64,000 nucleotides of DNA from Acanthamoeba lenticulata (Eukaryota > Discosea > Longamoebia > Acanthamoebidae), in NCBI GenBank assembly GCA_002179805.1, contig NAVB01000179.1, positions 1 to 64,000 of the forward strand. The letters are read 5' to 3'. Below the pieces are notes generated by a model. It worked only from the letters and a program-made list of their open reading frames with translations, was not told the origin of the DNA and did no database searches. The translations under genes and the position numbers were made by a program. Positions within the stretch are counted from its first letter, which is position 1; each line of letters opens with the position of its first letter. Shown here piece by piece: positions 61,780 through 64,000 of the stretch.

Positions 61780-62329
61780 TCAGTCCTGCTCAAGAATGAC
61801 CTGCGCCATAGCGTAGGGGTGCTCGTGTGAAATGGCCAAGTGTGTTCGCGTGATGCCGAGCGCGCCAGCCAGCCTCTTTGTTTTGCCCTCAAGCACGAGG
61901 ATTGGTCTGCCTGAATGCACAGCAGCGTGAAAAACCATTATCAAGCTGCGCTAAGAGTGAGTTTTACCAGTTGTTTCATTTGCCACCTTCATCTCGGTGA
62001 AGAGCACTTCGCCTCGACTACGGCCCAAGGCCTTAAAGGCCGCTTCTTTGGCTGCCCACCTGCCCACGTGGACCCAAGTGAGCCTTCAAATTGCAGACGG
62101 GAGGCACCGTCTGCAGATGGGCCACGGGGTGGCACGAGGAAGGAAAACGGGTGAGACACCTGCTGGCGAGGTACAGCACCGCTGGTTGGGCGGGGCGCGA
62201 GCGCCAGTGGAAGGCCGCTATTTCGTCGGCGTGAAGAACTTTCCGCAACAATCGCGGTCCCCACCGCCCCAGAGCCGCCTCTATGCGAGGCACATGCACC
62301 AGGTCGCACCCAAGCCCGAACACACCCAT
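61780..62329 (-). CDS. Holo-ACP synthase (AcpS-type phosphopantetheinyl transferase)
   Basis: Transfers 4'-phosphopantetheine to acyl carrier protein, most likely the mitochondrial ACP. Exon 1: MGVFGLGCDLVHVPRIEAAL with GRWGPRLLRKVLHADEI (G-x-G-x-D-x(5)-R motif) and YLASR. Exon 2 reads WAAKEAAFKALGRSRGEVLF with TEMKVANETTG (the W/F-x-x-KEA-x-x-KA motif). Exon 3 reads RPILVLEGKTKRLAGALGIT with RTHLAISHEHPYAMAQVILE and stops after QD. Single-domain AcpS is bacterial-style; some fungi and protists also have it. An in-frame upstream Met (62449) would add 40 basic residues that could be a presequence but would overlap the divergent gene start. Confidence 0.9.
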
Positions 62330-62422
62330 GGCTGTGCGGCAATCTTGATGTGGCTCTCGGTCGCAAACTGAATATTTGTACCGGGACAAGGAAAAGCGAG
62401 AGAAACTCGGGCCAGCAGATCT

Positions 62423-63036
62423 ATGAGAAGAGCGCTTTGCGTTGGCCACAGATTGGACGTACTGAGCCGACAGCTGCTTGCAGCCCCCTCCGTGGCAGCT
62501 TCCTCGTCGTCTACTTCTTCGCTTTTCACTTCCATTGCAACCACAGCACCCCGTGCACGGGCTATTTCATCTACGCGTTCCACAAGAATGGGAGACAAAC
62601 CTGGCGCTACACCCGCTGCCCTGAAGGTTGACCCGAAGGACACGATCTTCGCCAAGATTGTCGACGGCACTATCCCGTCGAAGAAGGTCTTTGAGGACGA
62701 CACTACAATTGCCTTCCACGACATCGCTCCACAGGCCCCGACCCACATTCTCATCATCCCCAAGAAGCCTATTGGAGGTTCGCGCCTCTTCTCGCTGAGA
62801 TTAGCAACTTTAATCTAATTGTTGTTCCACGCCCAGGCATTGGTGATGTGCAGCAGGACGAGGAAGCTCTGGTCGGTCACCTGATGTATGTGGCTACGCG
62901 CGTCGCTCGCGAGCAAGGTATTGCCGACGACGGCTACCGTCTCGTCATCAACGAGGGCCCCAACGGCCAGCAGTCCGTGAGGTGGCTCCACGTCCACCTC
63001 CTCGGCGGCCGCAAGCTCACTTGGCCTCCCGGCTAA
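62423..63036 (+). CDS. HINT-type HIT-family nucleotide hydrolase, first triad His replaced by Trp
   Basis: Histidine-triad hydrolase of the HINT branch (purine phosphoramidates). The N-terminus [20 protein letters not shown] with [12 protein letters not shown] looks like a mitochondrial presequence; a Met at 62588 (MGDKPGATP) could give a cytosolic form. The core reads [40 protein letters not shown] with [34 protein letters not shown] and [18 protein letters not shown]. In HINT proteins the triad is H-x-H-x-H; here it is W-L-H-V-H, so the first His is Trp while the presumed nucleophile and third His remain. One intron (62778-62835) starts GTTCGC. Confidence 0.9.
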
Positions 63037-63119
63037 CTTGTAGCTCTGGTCATCTACAAGAGATCAAAAGAGGCAAGAACTTCTCCTCCACTGTCGGGTG
63101 CGACATGTTCTTGAAGGAG

Positions 63120-64000
63120 TTACGCTGTATTGGGGTGGGTCTGTTGGCCGGTGCCATCGACATTGGTGCCGTCAGCGTCATCAGGCCGCTGGCCGCAGAT
63201 CCCGTCGAACAAGCCGCGCGCGCAGGGCGACGCCGCAGTGGCGTCCGGCGGCCTGTGGAAGGTGTCGACCAGGGCCTTGGCAGTTGTAGGCCCTATGGCC
63301 GCCATCTTCGGGAGTGGTTCGTCGTCCTGGCCGGCCTCTCCATCTTCTTGTTGCTGCTGGCTGAGCGCCTCATGAATGGCCTTCACGCCCGAGGGACTGA
63401 AGAAGCACATCCAGGCGACCTCGACCGCCTGTGGTTGTTGTGACCGCCGTCGTCGGGCGTGGCCAAAGGCCAGGTCGGGCGGCAGCGACGGGCTGGCGAC
63501 GGTCTCGTAGACCTCCATCTCCTCAAAGGCCACGCCGCTCTGAACGGAGGAAGAGAAGTTGATGACTTGAGCGCTCAAGTTATCTCGCATGATCATTCCT
63601 TGGTGCGCACGTATGCGTACCTCCTTGAGGGCCGTGGGGAGCTCATCACGGCGGATGTTGCCGCACAGGTACAGGAGGGGGAGCCGACGTTGGTCTTCCT
63701 CTTCAATCTCCTTCATCTCGTGCACGATCACTTCGGCCAGCTGCTTCCCGTTGTCTGCCGCCATAGGCCTGAGAAAAGAAAGGTGGATCTTGGTGAGCTC
63801 AGGAGAGCAGAGGTCAAGGCAAGGAGAAGCAAACGTGGGAGAACTGGAGGTGGCCTCAGCACAACGAAGAACGCCACACAGCTTGTCAGAGGTCTGCGGG
63901 CCGACACCAAACAGCTTCTTCGTGACCCAAGGTCGCAGTTCGTCTGGTGATGCACCGCACTCCTCGATCGCCTGGTGATCATGCGCAAGCATATCAGTGC
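63120..64000 (-). CDS. Uroporphyrinogen-III synthase (5' end cut by window edge)
   Basis: Closes hydroxymethylbilane to uroporphyrinogen III in haem synthesis. Readable parts: EECGASPDELRPWVTKKLFG with VGPQTSDKL, then MAADNGKQLAEVIVHEMKEI with EEEDQRRLPLLYLCGNIRRD and ELPTALKE, SGVAFEEMEVYETVASPS, WMCFFSPSGVKAIHEALSQQ and MAAIGPTTAKALVDTFHRPP with DATAASP, a good match to the HemD C-terminal half (YLCGN-x-R-x-x-LP, FFSPSG, AAIGPTTA). The C-terminus is longer than usual and polar, ending THPNTA. Introns near 63776-63865, 63545-63622 and 63432-63465. The start codon lies beyond 64000. Confidence 0.88.
   Translation of the reverse strand, partial: TDMLAHDHQAIEECGASPDELRPWVTKKLFGVGPQTSDKLCGVLRCAEATSSSPTFASPCLDLCSPELTKIHLSFLRPMAADNGKQLAEVIVHEMKEIEEEDQRRLPLLYLCGNIRRDELPTALKEVRIRAHQGMIMRDNLSAQVINFSSSVQSGVAFEEMEVYETVASPSLPPDLAFGHARRRRSQQPQAVEVAWMCFFSPSGVKAIHEALSQQQQEDGEAGQDDEPLPKMAAIGPTTAKALVDTFHRPPDATAASPCARGLFDGICGQRPDDADGTNVDGTGQQTHPNTA

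Overview
The window is nuclear DNA of a free-living amoeba, most likely Acanthamoeba castellanii or a close relative. Three things point there: GC-rich, very compact genes broken by many short GT-AG introns (mostly about 50-100 nt, often starting GTACG or GTTCG); a 5S rRNA gene at 58419-58537 (minus) that matches the Acanthamoeba 5S sequence as I remember it; and a gene set mixing eukaryotic housekeeping genes with a hybrid histidine kinase, which is common in Amoebozoa. I count about 38 protein genes plus two U6 snRNA genes and one 5S rRNA gene, about one gene per 1.6 kb, on both strands and with no operon logic. Exon structures were assembled by eye, so interior splice sites are approximate.

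Layout. 0-6.3 kb: F-box/WD40 protein, 6-phosphofructokinase, a TPR protein with an apparent frameshift, and a bacterial-looking conserved protein. 6.3-7.1 kb: no gene assigned. 7.1-13.8 kb: a large PAS/histidine kinase/double-receiver protein and a small PB1-domain protein. 13.9-22.9 kb: RAD51, a single-pass membrane protein, the RNase P/MRP subunit POP5 and SMC5. 22.9-30.7 kb: a small hypothetical protein, a glutathione S-transferase, two tandem paralogous mitochondrial-type small proteins, a membrane-anchored GMC oxidoreductase and an orphan protein. 31-38.6 kb: DDX41, a J-domain/DnaJ-X protein, the E2 enzyme UBE2G2, TRAPPC4 and an F-box/ankyrin protein. 38.8-46.5 kb: secreted copper amine oxidase, a GPS2-like corepressor subunit, an SRPBCC protein and a DEP-domain protein. 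47-55.6 kb: Hub1/UBL5 fused to a charged RS/RD-rich region, a peroxisomal AMP-forming CoA ligase, polyubiquitin, an unassigned gene, a synapsin-like ATP-grasp protein and a TM2/EGF membrane protein. 55.9-64 kb: mitochondrial carrier, a U6-5S-U6 RNA gene cluster inside a 150-bp inverted repeat, ceramide synthase, a CTP-dependent lipid-kinase-type protein, AcpS phosphopantetheinyl transferase, a HINT-type HIT protein and uroporphyrinogen-III synthase (cut by the window edge).

Most neighbours are functionally unrelated. Loose themes are protein ubiquitylation (two F-box proteins, UBE2G2, polyubiquitin), splicing (Hub1, DDX41, U6), DNA recombination/repair (RAD51, SMC5) and lipid metabolism (ceramide synthase, CTP-lipid kinase, CoA ligase). 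Several pairs are divergent across less than 250 bp and probably share promoters.

Most interesting: a synapsin-family ATP-grasp protein in an amoeba that keeps a canonical metal-ligand pair; the in-frame Hub1 fusion; a GPS2 homologue; the inverted U6-5S-U6 cluster with a shared element exactly 30 nt upstream of both U6 genes; a HINT protein with the first histidine of its triad changed to Trp; and a histidine kinase with a roughly 220-residue insertion in its ATP-binding domain.
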